NCBI GenBank assembly: GCA_947480815.1
Contig: CANKEA010000001.1
Coordinates: forward strand, 1-23,016
DNA: 23,016 nt
Reading direction: 5' to 3'
DNA from: Caulobacterales bacterium
GTDB lineage: Bacteria > Pseudomonadota > Alphaproteobacteria > Caulobacterales > Caulobacteraceae
Shown: positions 7,907 to 17,263 of the stretch, in pieces
How the letters are laid out: every line of letters starts with the position of its first letter
Numbering within the stretch: position 1 is the stretch's first letter
Made by a program: the position numbers and the translations under genes
Notes under the pieces: model-generated
The model's input: the letters and a program-made list of their open reading frames with translations, nothing else
Databases searched by the model: none
What the model was told of the DNA's origin: nothing

Positions 7907-7936
7907 TTCGAGGGGTCTGGCGCACTAAATCCCCGC
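7907..7936 (+). promoter_or_regulatory. Candidate promoter placing the transcription start at the leuC ATG
   Basis: ACTAAATC (7924-7931) matches the Caulobacter -10 consensus GCTANAWC at seven of eight positions and ends only 5 bp before the leuC ATG. A weak -35 candidate, TTCGAGG (7907-7913), lies 10 bp upstream of it. No Shine-Dalgarno sequence is visible before the ATG. Together these suggest a leaderless leuC mRNA. The assignment is by motif only. Confidence 0.5.
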
Positions 7937-9340
7937 ATGGCCAAGACCCTTTATGATAAGATCTGGGATGCGCACGCGGTCGCCAGTAGTGACGGCGACA
8001 CCATCCTGTACATCGACCTTCACCTGATCCACGAAGTGACCACGCCCCAGGCCTTCGCCGGCCTGCGCACGTCACACCGTCCGGTACGCCGGCCTGACCG
8101 CACCCTGGCCGTAGCTGACCACAATACGCCGACCGAGGGTCAGGCCCTGGGCATCGCCGGCGTCAAGGATGAAGAGGCGCGGTTGCAGCTTCAAACCCTG
8201 GAGCGCAACGCCAAGGATAACGGGATCGAGTTCTTCCCGATGGGCGACATTCGTAACGGTATCGTACACGTGATCGGCCCAGAACAGGGCCGCACCCAGC
8301 CGGGCATGACCATCGTCTGCGGCGACAGCCATACCTCCACCCACGGTGCCTTTGGCGCCCTGGCCATGGGTATCGGCACCAGCGAAGTCGAGCACGTCCT
8401 GGCCACCCAAACCTTGCGCCAGAAAAAGGCCAAGAACATGCGGGTCCTTATCGAAGGGACTGCGGTGCCCGGCGTGGGGGCCAAGGACTATGCCCTGGCG
8501 GTGATCGGAACAATCGGTACCGCCGGCGGGACCGGTTACGCCATCGAATATGCCGGTGACGCGGTGCGAGCCCTATCGATGGAGGGCCGCATGACGCTTT
8601 GCAACCTGACCATCGAGGCCGGGGCCAAGGCCGGGATGGTCGCGCCCGACCAAACCACCTTCGACTATCTGATGGGCCGACCCGCCACACCCAAGGCCGG
8701 AGCCTGGGACATGGCCCTGGCCAGTTGGAAAAGCTATTTCACCGACGAAGGCGCGCATTTCGACCATGAGGTCCGGATAGATGCGAGCCAGCTGATCCCG
8801 CAGGTCACCTGGGGTACGTCTCCGGAAGACGTGGTGGCGATCAACGGCGCGGTTCCCGACCCCGCAACCTTCCACGATGAGGCCAAGCGGGCCCAGGTGG
8901 AGCGGGCGCTAGACTATATGGGCCTCAAGCCCGGCCAGAGAATCGACGAGGCTCGGATCGACCGGGTGTTCATCGGATCCTGCACCAACAGTCGCATCGA
9001 GGATCTGCGCGCCGCCGCCGACGTGGCGCGGGGGAGAAAAGTGGCCAGCCATGTGAAGGCCATGGTCGTGCCGGGCTCGGGCCTGGTGAAGGCCCAGGCC
9101 GAGGAAGAGGGCCTGGACGTGATCTTCAAGGACGCGGGCTTCGACTGGCGCGAGCCTGGCTGTTCCATGTGTCTGGGTATGAACCCCGACCGCCTGGCCC
9201 CGGGCGAGCGCTGTGCCTCGACCAGTAATCGCAACTTCGAAGGCCGCCAGGGCCGGGGCGGACGCACCCACCTGATGAGCCCTGTCATGGCCGCAGCGGC
9301 GGCGATCGCCGGCCGTATTGCCGATGTGAGGGACCTGTAA
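7937..9340 (+). CDS. leuC: LeuC, 3-isopropylmalate dehydratase large subunit
   Basis: LeuC is the [4Fe-4S] subunit of isopropylmalate isomerase, which interconverts 2- and 3-isopropylmalate in leucine biosynthesis, working as a complex with LeuD. The 467-residue protein carries the aconitase-family block [26 protein letters not shown] (from 129) and all three cluster cysteines: C349 in FIGSCTNSR, and C409 and C412 in [13 protein letters not shown]. Length is normal. The TAA stop is directly followed by the leuD ATG, so translation is probably coupled. The ATG has no visible ribosome binding site and a promoter -10 box lies immediately upstream, suggesting leaderless translation. Confidence 0.97.
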   Translation: MAKTLYDKIWDAHAVASSDGDTILYIDLHLIHEVTTPQAFAGLRTSHRPVRRPDRTLAVADHNTPTEGQALGIAGVKDEEARLQLQTLERNAKDNGIEFFPMGDIRNGIVHVIGPEQGRTQPGMTIVCGDSHTSTHGAFGALAMGIGTSEVEHVLATQTLRQKKAKNMRVLIEGTAVPGVGAKDYALAVIGTIGTAGGTGYAIEYAGDAVRALSMEGRMTLCNLTIEAGAKAGMVAPDQTTFDYLMGRPATPKAGAWDMALASWKSYFTDEGAHFDHEVRIDASQLIPQVTWGTSPEDVVAINGAVPDPATFHDEAKRAQVERALDYMGLKPGQRIDEARIDRVFIGSCTNSRIEDLRAAADVARGRKVASHVKAMVVPGSGLVKAQAEEEGLDVIFKDAGFDWREPGCSMCLGMNPDRLAPGERCASTSNRNFEGRQGRGGRTHLMSPVMAAAAAIAGRIADVRDL

Positions 9341-9949
9341 ATGACCCCTTTCACCCGCCTCGACGCGCGAGCCGCACCGTTCCTTGAGGCCAATATCGAT
9401 ACCGACCAGATCATTCCCAAACAGTTCCTCAAGACCGTGGAGCGCGAAGGCCTGGGTCGGGGCCTGTTCTTTGAGTGGCGCTTCGACGAGCAGGGGCATG
9501 AGAAGCCCGAATTCGTGCTCAACAAGCCGGAATACAAGAACGCCGGCATCCTGATCGCCGGTGAGAACTTCGGCTGTGGTTCATCGCGCGAGCACGCCCC
9601 TTGGGCGCTGATCGATTTCGGCATTCGCTGTGTGATTGGTTCCAGCTTCGCCGACATTTTCACCGGCAACTGCGCCAACAACGGACTTCTCCTGGTTCAG
9701 CTACCGGAGGCGCAGGTTCAGGCGCTGCAGAGCGAGGCCAAGGGCGGCAACCACATCTTCACGGTCGACCTGGAACAGCAGACGGTGACGGTGCCGTCGG
9801 GGGCCAGCTATCGTTTCGAGATCGATCCCAATCTGAAGAACAAGCTGCTCAAGGGCCTGGACGCCATCGGCGAGACCCTGCAGCATGAGGGCGACATCAC
9901 CACCTTTGAAGATCGCCGCAAACTGATCCAGCCCTGGGTCGCGGCGTGA
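9341..9949 (+). CDS. leuD: LeuD, 3-isopropylmalate dehydratase small subunit
   Basis: LeuD is the swivelling-domain subunit that completes isopropylmalate isomerase with LeuC. The 202-residue protein shows the family features: an N-terminal [16 protein letters not shown] segment, the [17 protein letters not shown] substrate-binding block (about 70-86), and [18 protein letters not shown]. Length fits bacterial LeuD of the 200-residue class. Its ATG abuts the leuC TAA with no spacer. leuB follows after 73 bp that contain no clear terminator, so a leuCDB transcription unit is likely. Confidence 0.97.
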   Translation: MTPFTRLDARAAPFLEANIDTDQIIPKQFLKTVEREGLGRGLFFEWRFDEQGHEKPEFVLNKPEYKNAGILIAGENFGCGSSREHAPWALIDFGIRCVIGSSFADIFTGNCANNGLLLVQLPEAQVQALQSEAKGGNHIFTVDLEQQTVTVPSGASYRFEIDPNLKNKLLKGLDAIGETLQHEGDITTFEDRRKLIQPWVAA

Positions 9950-10022
9950 TCGCGCCTAGCAGGCCTAAGTCGGGCCGCAATAGCCTTTCCTATCACGTCG
10001 ACCCATCGGAACCGATCTGACC

Positions 10023-11081
10023 ATGTCCAAGACTCTGCTGCTTCTCCCTGGTGATGGCATCGGACCGGAGGTCTGCACCGAGGTGCGCAAGATCGCCGCC
10101 GCCCTGACCAACGATCTGATCATCGACGAAAAAACCTATGGTGGTGCCAGTTACGATGCGCACGGCACGCCGCTGACGGATGAAGCCCTGCAGGCGGCGC
10201 TAACCAGCGACGCGGTGCTGATGGGTGCGGTGGGCGGGCCGCAATGGGCCTCGGTGCCACGGCACCTACGCCCCGAGGCGGGCCTGCTGACCCTGCGTAA
10301 GGAGATGGATGTCTACGCCAACCTGCGTCCGGCGCTCTGTTTCGACGCCCTGGCCGACGCCTCCAGCCTCAAACGCGAGATCGTCGCCGGCCTCGACATC
10401 ATGATTGTTCGCGAACTGACCGGTGGGGTCTATTTCGGCCAGCCGCGCGGCATTGAGACCTTGCCGGACGGCCAGCGCCGTGGCTTCGACACCCAGGTCT
10501 ATACCACCAGCGAGATCGAGCGTGTTGCGCGCGTGGCATTCGAACTGGCGCGCGGCCGCCGCAATAAGGTGACAAGCGCCGAGAAGTCGAACGTGATGGA
10601 AAGCGGTGTGCTGTGGCGCGAGGTCGTGACTGACTTGCACAAGCGAGACTACGCCGACGTCGAGCTTGAGCACATGCTGGCCGACAACGCGGCAATGCAG
10701 CTCGTGCGCCGCCCGACCCAGTTCGACGTGCTGGTCACGGACAATCTGTTCGGTGACATTCTATCGGACGCTGCGGCTCAGCTGACTGGTTCGCTGGGCA
10801 TGCTGCCCTCGGCGGCACTCGGATCGGCGGGCAGGCCGGGGCTGTATGAGCCGATCCATGGTTCGGCACCGGATATCGCCGGCCAGGGCGTTGCCAATCC
10901 GCTGGCGGCGATCCTGTCGTTCGAAATGGCGCTGCGCTGGTCGTTGGGTCAGGCTGAAACCGCGGACCGGCTCTATGCCGCCGTGGTCAAGGCGCTGGAA
11001 GGCGGTGCCCGCACGCGCGACATCGGCGGGACACTCACCACCGCCCAGATGGGCGATGCGGTGTTACGGGCCCTGAACTAG
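10023..11081 (+). CDS. leuB: LeuB, 3-isopropylmalate dehydrogenase
   Basis: LeuB oxidatively decarboxylates 3-isopropylmalate to 2-oxoisocaproate with NAD+, the third step of leucine biosynthesis. The 352-residue product has the beta-decarboxylating dehydrogenase features: [12 protein letters not shown] at the N-terminus, [14 protein letters not shown], the Tyr-containing [13 protein letters not shown] loop, the lysine/metal region [12 protein letters not shown]...[40 protein letters not shown], and the NAD-binding [16 protein letters not shown]. Length is typical. The 3' end overlaps the convergent small exported-protein gene by 18 bp. Confidence 0.97.
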   Translation: MSKTLLLLPGDGIGPEVCTEVRKIAAALTNDLIIDEKTYGGASYDAHGTPLTDEALQAALTSDAVLMGAVGGPQWASVPRHLRPEAGLLTLRKEMDVYANLRPALCFDALADASSLKREIVAGLDIMIVRELTGGVYFGQPRGIETLPDGQRRGFDTQVYTTSEIERVARVAFELARGRRNKVTSAEKSNVMESGVLWREVVTDLHKRDYADVELEHMLADNAAMQLVRRPTQFDVLVTDNLFGDILSDAAAQLTGSLGMLPSAALGSAGRPGLYEPIHGSAPDIAGQGVANPLAAILSFEMALRWSLGQAETADRLYAAVVKALEGGARTRDIGGTLTTAQMGDAVLRALN

Positions 11082-11414
11082 CGACTTCGGCGGGGCGACC
11101 ACCACCCGGGTGACATCCATCATGCCGTCGGTGCCAGGCGGGGTGCCGATGATCGTGACGCTCACGCCCGCCTTGATATCGGCCGGAGCGATCTTTTCGC
11201 CTGAGGTCTGGGTGACCAGGGCGTTGGACTGGAGCATGGCCATCAGGGTCTTGCCGTCCGCCGTCCTGAACATAAACGCGCTCACGTCCGAATAGGTCAC
11301 CGTGCCGGTGATCGACGTAAGGGCGGACGGGGCCGGGGGAGCGGCGGGGGTCTGGGCCAAGGCACCGCCAGCGGCGTTGCAGGCGAGGGTGGCGACCAGG
11401 ATCATTCGGCGCAT
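11064..11414 (-). CDS. Small exported protein of unknown function, possibly OB-fold-like
   Basis: I do not recognise a named family. The 116-residue product begins [20 protein letters not shown], a typical Sec signal peptide with probable cleavage after ALA (near residue 20), followed by a Pro/Ala-rich linker ([11 protein letters not shown]). The mature part looks like a small beta-rich domain: [26 protein letters not shown], then [29 protein letters not shown]. The pattern 'short strand - modulates by salt/metal/nucleic acid - short strand' resembles periplasmic OB-like or DUF5666-type domains, but this is only an impression. A periplasmic location is expected. It converges on leuB with an 18-bp overlap of the coding ends. 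ATGs at 11414 and 11405 are both possible starts. Confidence 0.7.
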   Translation of the reverse strand: MRRMILVATLACNAAGGALAQTPAAPPAPSALTSITGTVTYSDVSAFMFRTADGKTLMAMLQSNALVTQTSGEKIAPADIKAGVSVTIIGTPPGTDGMMDVTRVVVAPPKSLVQGP

Positions 11415-11516
11415 AGCAAGTCTCTCTTATTTCTCGCTGGGTCCTAACCGATCAGGTACCTACGTGCCGAGGCTGTAAAGCGGCCCCAAAGCTTGCCTCT
11501 CTGGACCGGGAAGAGT

Positions 11517-11531
11517 AAGGGCTTCGCCCTT
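11517..11531 (+). other. Small hairpin in the asd leader
   Basis: AAGGGC (11517-11522) pairs with GCCCTT (11526-11531) around TTC, 33 bp before the asd ATG and upstream of its GAGAGGAG ribosome binding site. It could be a minor regulatory or stabilising stem. No known riboswitch architecture is seen in the 150-bp gap. Confidence 0.4.
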
Positions 11532-11564
11532 CTGTAAATCCGCGTGAGTTGAGAGGAGCCTCCA

Positions 11565-12596
11565 ATGGGCTATCGGATCGCTGTTGTCGGCGCCACAGGT
11601 AATGTGGGCCGCGAAATGATGAACATCCTTGAGGAAGTGAACTTCCCCGTGGACAAGATTCACGCCATTGCGAGCCGCAAATCCATCGGTATCGAGGTCT
11701 CGTTCGGCGCGCAGATTCTGAAGTGCGAGGACATCGAGACCTTCGATTTTTCCACGGTCGATGTCGTGCTGATGAGCGTGTCGGGCTCATTCTCCAAGAT
11801 CTGGTCGCCCAAGATCGGTGCGGCTGGGCCGATCGTGATCGACAATTCCTCAGCCTGGCGGATGGACCCGGACGTGCCTCTGATCGTGCCGGAAGTGAAC
11901 CCGGACGATGTCAGTTTCGCGCACCGCAAGAATATCATCGCCAATCCAAACTGTTCGACGGCCCAGCTTGTTGTGGCGCTCAAGCCCTTGCATGACGCGG
12001 CCAAGATCAAGCGCGTTGTGGTCTCGACCTACCAGTCGGTCTCTGGCGCGGGCAAAGAAGGCATGGACGAGCTGTGGGGTCAGACCAAGGGCATCTTTGT
12101 GCTCGGCCCGTCCGAGCCGAAGAAGTTTCCCAAACAGATCGCTTTTAACGTCATCCCCTTCATCGGCGCGTTCAATGACGACGGCTATACCGATGAGGAG
12201 GCCAAGATGTGGAATGAGACCCATAAGATGATTGATCCGGCGATTAAGCTGACGGTCACCTGCGTGCGCGTGCCTGTTATGGTCGGTCACTCCGAGGCGG
12301 TGAACATTGAGTTCGAGAACCCGCTCGACGAGGACGATGCGCGCGAAATTCTGCGCGAGGCACCGGGTATTGTCGTGGTCGATAAGCGTGAGCCGACGGG
12401 CTACATCACTCCCAAGGAAGCCCAGGGCGAATTCCCTGTCTATGTCTCGCGAATCCGCAATGACCACACCGTGAAATACGGGCTGAATCTGTGGGTGGTT
12501 GCCGACAACCTGCGCAAGGGCGCGGCTCTCAACGCCGTGCAGATCGCCGAACTGCTGCACGAGCGCGGCATGATCAGAAAGAAGGCGGCAGTATAG
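11565..12596 (+). CDS. asd: Asd, aspartate-semialdehyde dehydrogenase
   Basis: Asd reduces beta-aspartyl phosphate to aspartate semialdehyde with NADPH, the branch-point step toward lysine/diaminopimelate, threonine and methionine. The 343-residue protein has the N-terminal Rossmann motif VVGATGNVGREMM (8-20), DNSSAWRMDPDVPLIVPEVN, the catalytic cysteine in NPNCST (C130), the YQSVSGAGKEGMDEL loop, and VRVPVMVGHSEAVNIEF with the active-site histidine. It belongs to the bacterial Asd class common in alphaproteobacteria. The ATG is preceded by GAGAGGAG. A long, nearly perfect hairpin begins 4 bp after the stop and separates it from the convergent serine-hydrolase gene. Confidence 0.97.
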   Translation: MGYRIAVVGATGNVGREMMNILEEVNFPVDKIHAIASRKSIGIEVSFGAQILKCEDIETFDFSTVDVVLMSVSGSFSKIWSPKIGAAGPIVIDNSSAWRMDPDVPLIVPEVNPDDVSFAHRKNIIANPNCSTAQLVVALKPLHDAAKIKRVVVSTYQSVSGAGKEGMDELWGQTKGIFVLGPSEPKKFPKQIAFNVIPFIGAFNDDGYTDEEAKMWNETHKMIDPAIKLTVTCVRVPVMVGHSEAVNIEFENPLDEDDAREILREAPGIVVVDKREPTGYITPKEAQGEFPVYVSRIRNDHTVKYGLNLWVVADNLRKGAALNAVQIAELLHERGMIRKKAAV

Positions 12597-12600
12597 CGCC

Positions 12601-12645
12601 ACGCTGCCGCCACCTTTGGGCGGGTCCAGAGGTCGGCGGCGGCGT
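12601..12645. terminator. Bidirectional terminator-like hairpin between asd and the serine hydrolase
   Basis: Positions 12601-12619 pair with 12626-12645 around a 6-nt loop, giving 19 base pairs with two G-U wobbles and one bulged C (12634). It fills the whole 48-bp gap between the convergent genes, and its right arm ends at the hydrolase stop codon. There is no long T-tract on either strand. Confidence 0.75.
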
Positions 12646-13784
12646 TAGAGCGCCGCGTAAACCGCGTCGATCAGCCGCCGAGGCCGAATATCCCCGACCA
12701 GGGCGGTCGATTGGCGGTTCATGACATAGGCCCCGGAAAGACCCCGCACCGGGTCGGCGAAGGCGCAGCTGCCGCCCCAGCCGGAATGGGCCAGCGTGAA
12801 CGGTTCTGGTCCATAGAACATGTTGGGCGGGTTACGCAGAAAGCCAGCGCCCCAGCTCACGTCGAACGGCAGCACCAGATCCCGCACGGCGATGCGTTCA
12901 GACCCCGCCTGCATGGCAGTTCCCGGTGCCAGCACCGGCACGTCGCCAATTGCACCGTCGCAGGCCATGGCAGCCATCAGCCTGGCCAGGGCAGCGGCGG
13001 TCGCCTGACCGCCCGCGGCGGGAAATTCGTGGCTCAGCCAGCTGTCCAATCGTTTGCCGCCAATCGTGGACCAGCGGGTCAGGAAGGCGGCCTTGAGCGC
13101 CGGGGTGACGTTCCCGAACGCGGGGATGGTGGTGGGGCGCTGCATGTCGGTAACCCGATGATGCTCGGACGCCGGCAGGCCGATCCATAGGTCAAGACCC
13201 AGTGGCTGCGTGAGGTCCTCGCGTAGGGCCGTGCCAAGGCTGCGGCCGTCGATGCGCCGGTGAATTTCGTCGGCGATGAACCCAAACGTCAGGGGGTGGT
13301 AGCCGCTGGCGGTTCCCGGCGGCCATAGCGGCACCATGGCGGCGAGTCTGGCGCAGATTGCCGCGTGGTCGAACCATTCCACGGGCTCCATCGGCTCTAG
13401 AAATCCCGAAAGGCCCGCCTGATGCGACAGAACCATTTCGACGGTGATGTCCTGTTTGCCCGCCGCCGCGAAGGCGGGCCAGATTGAGGCAACCGTCTGG
13501 CGATAGTCCAGCCGCCCCTGGCCAACCAACCGCGCCATCATCAGGGCCGAGACCGCCTTGGTGGTGGAGAAGATCGAAACTAGCGTTTCCGGCCCAAATG
13601 CCCGCGCCTGGCGCCGGTCGGCCCAGCCCCCGGTCAGGTCGATGACGAGCCGGCCATTGATGGCGATGGCGAACCCCGCGCCCAGGTCCTCGCCGTCAGC
13701 CAGGTGTCGCTCGAACTGGTCGCGTACCGCCTGAAACTGGGGCGGACACAGGCCTTGGATTGGGGGCGGAGTTGCGCCGCTCAA
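12645..13784 (-). CDS. Serine hydrolase of the beta-lactamase/class C-like (family VIII esterase) group
   Basis: The 379-residue protein belongs to the beta-lactamase-related serine hydrolases. It has the nucleophile motif STTK (S73, K76), a downstream tyrosine in GYHP (Y161) in place of YxN, and HSGWGG (332-337) as the KTG-equivalent, a set seen in class C-like enzymes and family VIII carboxylesterases. There is no signal peptide, so it is probably a cytoplasmic esterase or amidase; a true antibiotic-degrading role is not supported. The substrate is unknown. The apparent TTG start overlaps the pdxY TGA stop (TTGA), so translation is likely coupled to pyridoxal kinase; a later start is possible because the first ~15 residues are Pro-rich and unconserved. 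Confidence 0.88.
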   Translation of the reverse strand: MSGATPPPIQGLCPPQFQAVRDQFERHLADGEDLGAGFAIAINGRLVIDLTGGWADRRQARAFGPETLVSIFSTTKAVSALMMARLVGQGRLDYRQTVASIWPAFAAAGKQDITVEMVLSHQAGLSGFLEPMEPVEWFDHAAICARLAAMVPLWPPGTASGYHPLTFGFIADEIHRRIDGRSLGTALREDLTQPLGLDLWIGLPASEHHRVTDMQRPTTIPAFGNVTPALKAAFLTRWSTIGGKRLDSWLSHEFPAAGGQATAAALARLMAAMACDGAIGDVPVLAPGTAMQAGSERIAVRDLVLPFDVSWGAGFLRNPPNMFYGPEPFTLAHSGWGGSCAFADPVRGLSGAYVMNRQSTALVGDIRPRRLIDAVYAAL

Positions 13785-14632
13785 GCGAGCCGCTCCATAC
13801 GCACCGATGGGCTGGTCCGTTTGATGTGCGCGCCGATGGCCACGATTGGCAGTTCAGGACTGGCCCAGGCGTTTGCGGCGGTGATCGTCTCAGCCACACC
13901 CCCTACGGCACTGGCCAAGGCATCTGAAGCTGTTTGGCCTTCCAGCAGGGCGGCGGCGAACAGGGCCGTCAGCAGGTCGCCCGTGCCTTTGGGCGCGCTG
14001 GCGGCTTTCGGGTGGGCGGCAAGCCATGCCTCATGCTTGTCGGCGTAGACCGCGCCGATCTCGTTGCCGATGTTTATCGACGAGACCATGACCGGCCGCC
14101 CCAGCCGCGTGGCGGCGCGCACGGCGTTCTGCGGATCGCAGGCGTCCTGGCCGGTCAGCCACTCGAGCTCCCAGGCATTGGGACAGATGATGTCGGCGCG
14201 AGGGCAAAGGTCGTCGCGGATGGCGTCGGCCACATCCTGCGGCACATACAGCCCCTTGCCGGTGTCGCCGATGGTGGGATCCACAACAATCCGAGCGGCC
14301 TCGGTGTAGGCAATGGCGTCGCGGGGCGCTGCCCGTACAGCGTCGATTGCGCGCACCGCAGCCCGGACCTGTTCGACACTGGCGAAATAGCCGGTGATGA
14401 CAAGGTCGGTTAGGCCAAACAGGCCGTTGGCTTCTATGCCGTCGAGCATGCCCTCGAACGCCTGTAGCGGCACGGCCGCCCCGCCCGGAGCACCCCAACC
14501 CGGGTGGCGGCCATAAAGCACTGTCGGCACCAGCATGCCGTCGCAGTTAAACTGGCTCAACGCCAGCGACTGAGCCATGCCGCCCACCCGGCTGGCGGCG
14601 ACATGGCTAGACAAGATGAGGGCGAGCGGCAT
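13781..14632 (-). CDS. pdxY: Pyridoxal kinase (PdxY/PdxK-type)
   Basis: This ribokinase-superfamily enzyme phosphorylates pyridoxal (and related B6 vitamers) to PLP in the salvage pathway. The 283-residue protein opens with ILSSHVAASRVGGMA, the typical 'SSHVA.G.VG' start of pyridoxal kinases, and has PTVLYGRHPGWG (36-47), VVDPTIGDTG (116-125, nucleotide/substrate region), the PNAWELEWLTG block (151-161), and the catalytic GTGD anion hole (216-219) followed by LLTALFAAALL. The gene symbol is less certain than the function because PdxY and PdxK are hard to separate by eye. It overlaps the downstream serine hydrolase by 4 bp. The 52-bp gap from ahcY shows no convincing promoter. Confidence 0.93.
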   Translation of the reverse strand: MPLALILSSHVAASRVGGMAQSLALSQFNCDGMLVPTVLYGRHPGWGAPGGAAVPLQAFEGMLDGIEANGLFGLTDLVITGYFASVEQVRAAVRAIDAVRAAPRDAIAYTEAARIVVDPTIGDTGKGLYVPQDVADAIRDDLCPRADIICPNAWELEWLTGQDACDPQNAVRAATRLGRPVMVSSINIGNEIGAVYADKHEAWLAAHPKAASAPKGTGDLLTALFAAALLEGQTASDALASAVGGVAETITAANAWASPELPIVAIGAHIKRTSPSVRMERLA

Positions 14633-14684
14633 GGGCCCGGATTAACCTAGGCGCGCGCGCTTCGCCAGCGTCGCTGAGCGTCGT

Positions 14685-16076
14685 TCAGTAGCGGTAATGA
14701 TCCGGCTTGAACGGGCCCTGCTCGGGCACGCCGATATAGTCGGCCTGGTCCTTGCGCAGGGTGGTCAGTTTCGCGCCCAACTTAGCGAGGTGCAGCATGG
14801 CCACCTTCTCGTCGAGGTGCTTGGGCAGGGTGTAGACCTTGTTTTGGTAGGCACTTTGGTTGGTCCACAGTTCGATCTGGGCCAGGGTCTGGTTGGTGAA
14901 GCTAGCGCTCATCACGAAGCTGGGGTGACCGGTAGCGTTGCCCAGGTTCACCAGGCGCCCTTCAGACAGAATGATCAGCTTCTTGCCGTCGGGGAATTCC
15001 ACATGGTGCACCTGCGGCTTGATCTCATCCCACTTGTAGTTACGCAGGGCGGCGATCTGGATCTCGGAATCGAAGTGGCCAATGTTGCAGACGATGGCGT
15101 TGTTTTTCATCATCCGCATGTCGTCCAGGGTGATGACGTCCTTGTTGCCTGTGGCGGTGACGAAGATGTCGGCCGCGCCGGCCACGTCCTTCAGGGTCTT
15201 GACCTCATAGCCTTCCATTGCCGCCTGCAGGGCGCAGATCGGATCAATCTCGGTGACGATCACGCGCGCGCCGCCCTGACGAAGGCTGGCGGCGGAGCCC
15301 TTGCCCACATCGCCATAACCGCAGACCACAGCGACCTTGCCGGCCAGCATGACGTCGGTGCCACGGCGGATAGCGTCGACCAAGCTCTCGCGGCAACCGT
15401 AGAGGTTGTCGAATTTGCTCTTTGTGACGCTGTCGTTGACGTTGATGGCTGGGAACGGCAGGTCGCCCTTTGCGGCCATTTGATACAAGCGGTGCACGCC
15501 CGTGGTGGTTTCTTCCGAAACCCCGGTGCAGGAGTCACGGATGGCCGTGTAGAAGCCTGGCTTTTCCTTCAGGTAGCGCCTCATCACGCTGTACAGCGCT
15601 TCCTCTTCCTCGTTGGTTGGAGTGTCGAGGATCGAGGGGTCCTTTTCGGCCTTTGGACCCAGCACGCACAGCAGGGTGGCGTCGCCGCCATCGTCGAGGA
15701 TCAGGTTCGGATAGCCGCCGTCGTGCCATTCGAAGATCTTGTGGGCGTAGTCCCAGTACTCCGGCAGGGTCTCGCCCTTGATGGCGAACACGGGCGTGCC
15801 AGCGGCTGCAATGGCGGCGGCAGCGTGGTCCTGGGTGGAGAAGATGTTGCAGCTGGCCCAGCGAACTTCCGCGCCGAGCGCCTGCAGCGTCTCGATCAGC
15901 ACAGCGGTCTGGATGGTCATGTGCAGGCTGCCGGCGATGCGCGCGCCCTTCAGAACCTGATCCTTGCCGAACTCGGCGCGCGTGGCCATCAGGCCCGGCA
16001 TCTCGGTCTCGGCAATATCGATTTCCTTACGGCCCCAGGGTGCCAGGCCGATGTCGCGGATGATGTGGTCGGCCAT
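14685..16076 (-). CDS. ahcY: AhcY, S-adenosylhomocysteine hydrolase
   Basis: AhcY splits S-adenosylhomocysteine into adenosine and homocysteine, relieving product inhibition of methyltransferases and feeding methionine regeneration. The 463-residue protein shows [13 protein letters not shown] and [16 protein letters not shown] near the N-terminus, the [11 protein letters not shown] insert found in proteobacterial forms, [21 protein letters not shown], the NAD-binding [17 protein letters not shown], and the C-terminal PDHYRY lysine/tyrosine region. The start at 16076 (MADHIIRD) has a perfect AGGAGG ribosome binding site; an upstream in-frame start would add 22 unconserved residues. It is divergent from bioB. 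I saw no SAH riboswitch in the leader. Confidence 0.98.
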   Translation of the reverse strand: MADHIIRDIGLAPWGRKEIDIAETEMPGLMATRAEFGKDQVLKGARIAGSLHMTIQTAVLIETLQALGAEVRWASCNIFSTQDHAAAAIAAAGTPVFAIKGETLPEYWDYAHKIFEWHDGGYPNLILDDGGDATLLCVLGPKAEKDPSILDTPTNEEEEALYSVMRRYLKEKPGFYTAIRDSCTGVSEETTTGVHRLYQMAAKGDLPFPAINVNDSVTKSKFDNLYGCRESLVDAIRRGTDVMLAGKVAVVCGYGDVGKGSAASLRQGGARVIVTEIDPICALQAAMEGYEVKTLKDVAGAADIFVTATGNKDVITLDDMRMMKNNAIVCNIGHFDSEIQIAALRNYKWDEIKPQVHHVEFPDGKKLIILSEGRLVNLGNATGHPSFVMSASFTNQTLAQIELWTNQSAYQNKVYTLPKHLDEKVAMLHLAKLGAKLTTLRKDQADYIGVPEQGPFKPDHYRY

Positions 16077-16200
16077 AGTGGCCTCCTGCTGCAATGACGG
16101 AAGGTGGCTTTCTATATCCACCGGCCCTGTCGCTAGCAACACGACATAAAGACTTCCTTATATGATGCGGCCTGGTCGGCCTCTTGCTAAAGGGGGTGCA

Positions 16201-17229
16201 ATGAGGATTTCATCGCCGATGAACGCGCCCGTCAGCCTGATTGACCCCGCCCTGCCCCGCCATGACTGGGCGCTGGATGAGGTGACGGCCCTGTTCGACC
16301 TTCCCTTCACGGCGCTTATTTTCCAGGCCGCGGTCGTACACCGGCACTGGTTTGATCCAATCCAGGTGCAGATGAGCCAGCTCCTGTCGGTCAAGACCGG
16401 CGGTTGCGCCGAAAATTGCGGCTATTGCAGCCAGTCAGCGCATTTCGACACCGGCCTGAAGGCCTCGAAACTGATGAAGTCCGAGGTGGTGATCGAGCAG
16501 GCCGCTCGCGCCAAGGCCGGGGGTGCCAGCCGTTTCTGCATGGGAGCCGCCTGGCGCGACCTAAAAGACCGCGACCTGCCCGAACTGGCGCGGATGATCG
16601 GTGGGGTGAAGGCGCTCGGCCTGGAAACCTGCGCCACACTGGGCATGCTAACCGCCGACCAGGCCAAACAACTGAAGGACGCGGGCCTCGATTACTATAA
16701 CCACAACCTCGACACCGGCCCGGAAGACTACGCCCGCGTGGTCACCACCCGCACCTACCAGGACCGCCTCGATACACTGTCTCACGTGCGCGATGCTGGC
16801 ATGAGCACCTGCTGCGGCGGTATCGTCGGCATGGGGGAACAGCGCCTCGACCGCGCCAGCCTGTTGCACGCCCTGGCAACCCTGCCGGCCCATCCTGACA
16901 GCCTCCCGGTCAACGGACTGGTGCCCGTCAGCGGCACGCCGCTGGGCGACCAGATCAAGGCCGAGGGCCAAATGGACGCTCTGGAATTTGTGCGGACCAT
17001 CGCTGTCGCTAGGCTGGTCTGCCCTAAGGCCATGGTCAGGCTTTCCGCTGGGCGCGAGACCATGAGCCGCGAACTCCAGGCGCTGTGTTTCCTGGCCGGC
17101 GCCAATTCGATCTTCGTGGGCGACACCCTGTTGACCACGCCCAATCCGGAAAGAAATACCGACGCCGCCCTGTTCTCTGACCTTGGGCTGGTGCCAATGC
17201 CGGTCGGTGCGGGGCCACACGCGCGCTGA
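16201..17229 (+). CDS. bioB: BioB, biotin synthase
   Basis: BioB is a radical-SAM enzyme that inserts sulfur into dethiobiotin to make biotin. The 342-residue protein has the CxxxCxxC radical-SAM cluster motif (C69, C73, C76 in [13 protein letters not shown]). It also has the [2Fe-2S] ligands expected of the family: C113 (RFCMGAAWR), C144 ([10 protein letters not shown]), C204 or C205 ([12 protein letters not shown]) and R280 (VRLSAGRE). YYNHNLDT and [13 protein letters not shown] are also conserved. The ATG at 16201 follows AAAGGGGG; an in-frame ATG 39 bp upstream lacks support. bioB stands alone here, without bioA, bioD or bioF. Confidence 0.98.
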   Translation: MRISSPMNAPVSLIDPALPRHDWALDEVTALFDLPFTALIFQAAVVHRHWFDPIQVQMSQLLSVKTGGCAENCGYCSQSAHFDTGLKASKLMKSEVVIEQAARAKAGGASRFCMGAAWRDLKDRDLPELARMIGGVKALGLETCATLGMLTADQAKQLKDAGLDYYNHNLDTGPEDYARVVTTRTYQDRLDTLSHVRDAGMSTCCGGIVGMGEQRLDRASLLHALATLPAHPDSLPVNGLVPVSGTPLGDQIKAEGQMDALEFVRTIAVARLVCPKAMVRLSAGRETMSRELQALCFLAGANSIFVGDTLLTTPNPERNTDAALFSDLGLVPMPVGAGPHAR

Positions 17230-17263
17230 ACTTCAGAGGGGCTGCCGCCGGGCGTGGTAGATT

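Noticed and set aside
12645..13784. Beta-lactamase resistance gene
   Set aside because: The catalytic STTK motif is present, but there is no signal peptide and the Tyr and HSG motifs are of the esterase-like type, so a resistance role is not supported.
14697..16097. Long open frame of about 466 codons antisense to ahcY
   Set aside because: It mirrors ahcY almost end to end, its product is His/Val/Gln/Asp-rich without recognisable motifs, and ahcY itself is certain. In GC-rich DNA such antisense frames are common artefacts.
16077..16200. SAH or SAM riboswitch between ahcY and bioB
   Set aside because: The 124-bp divergent gap lacks the conserved SAH, SAM-II or SAM/SAH pseudoknot sequences that I could recognise; only a strong AGGAGG for ahcY and a GGGGG for bioB are clear.
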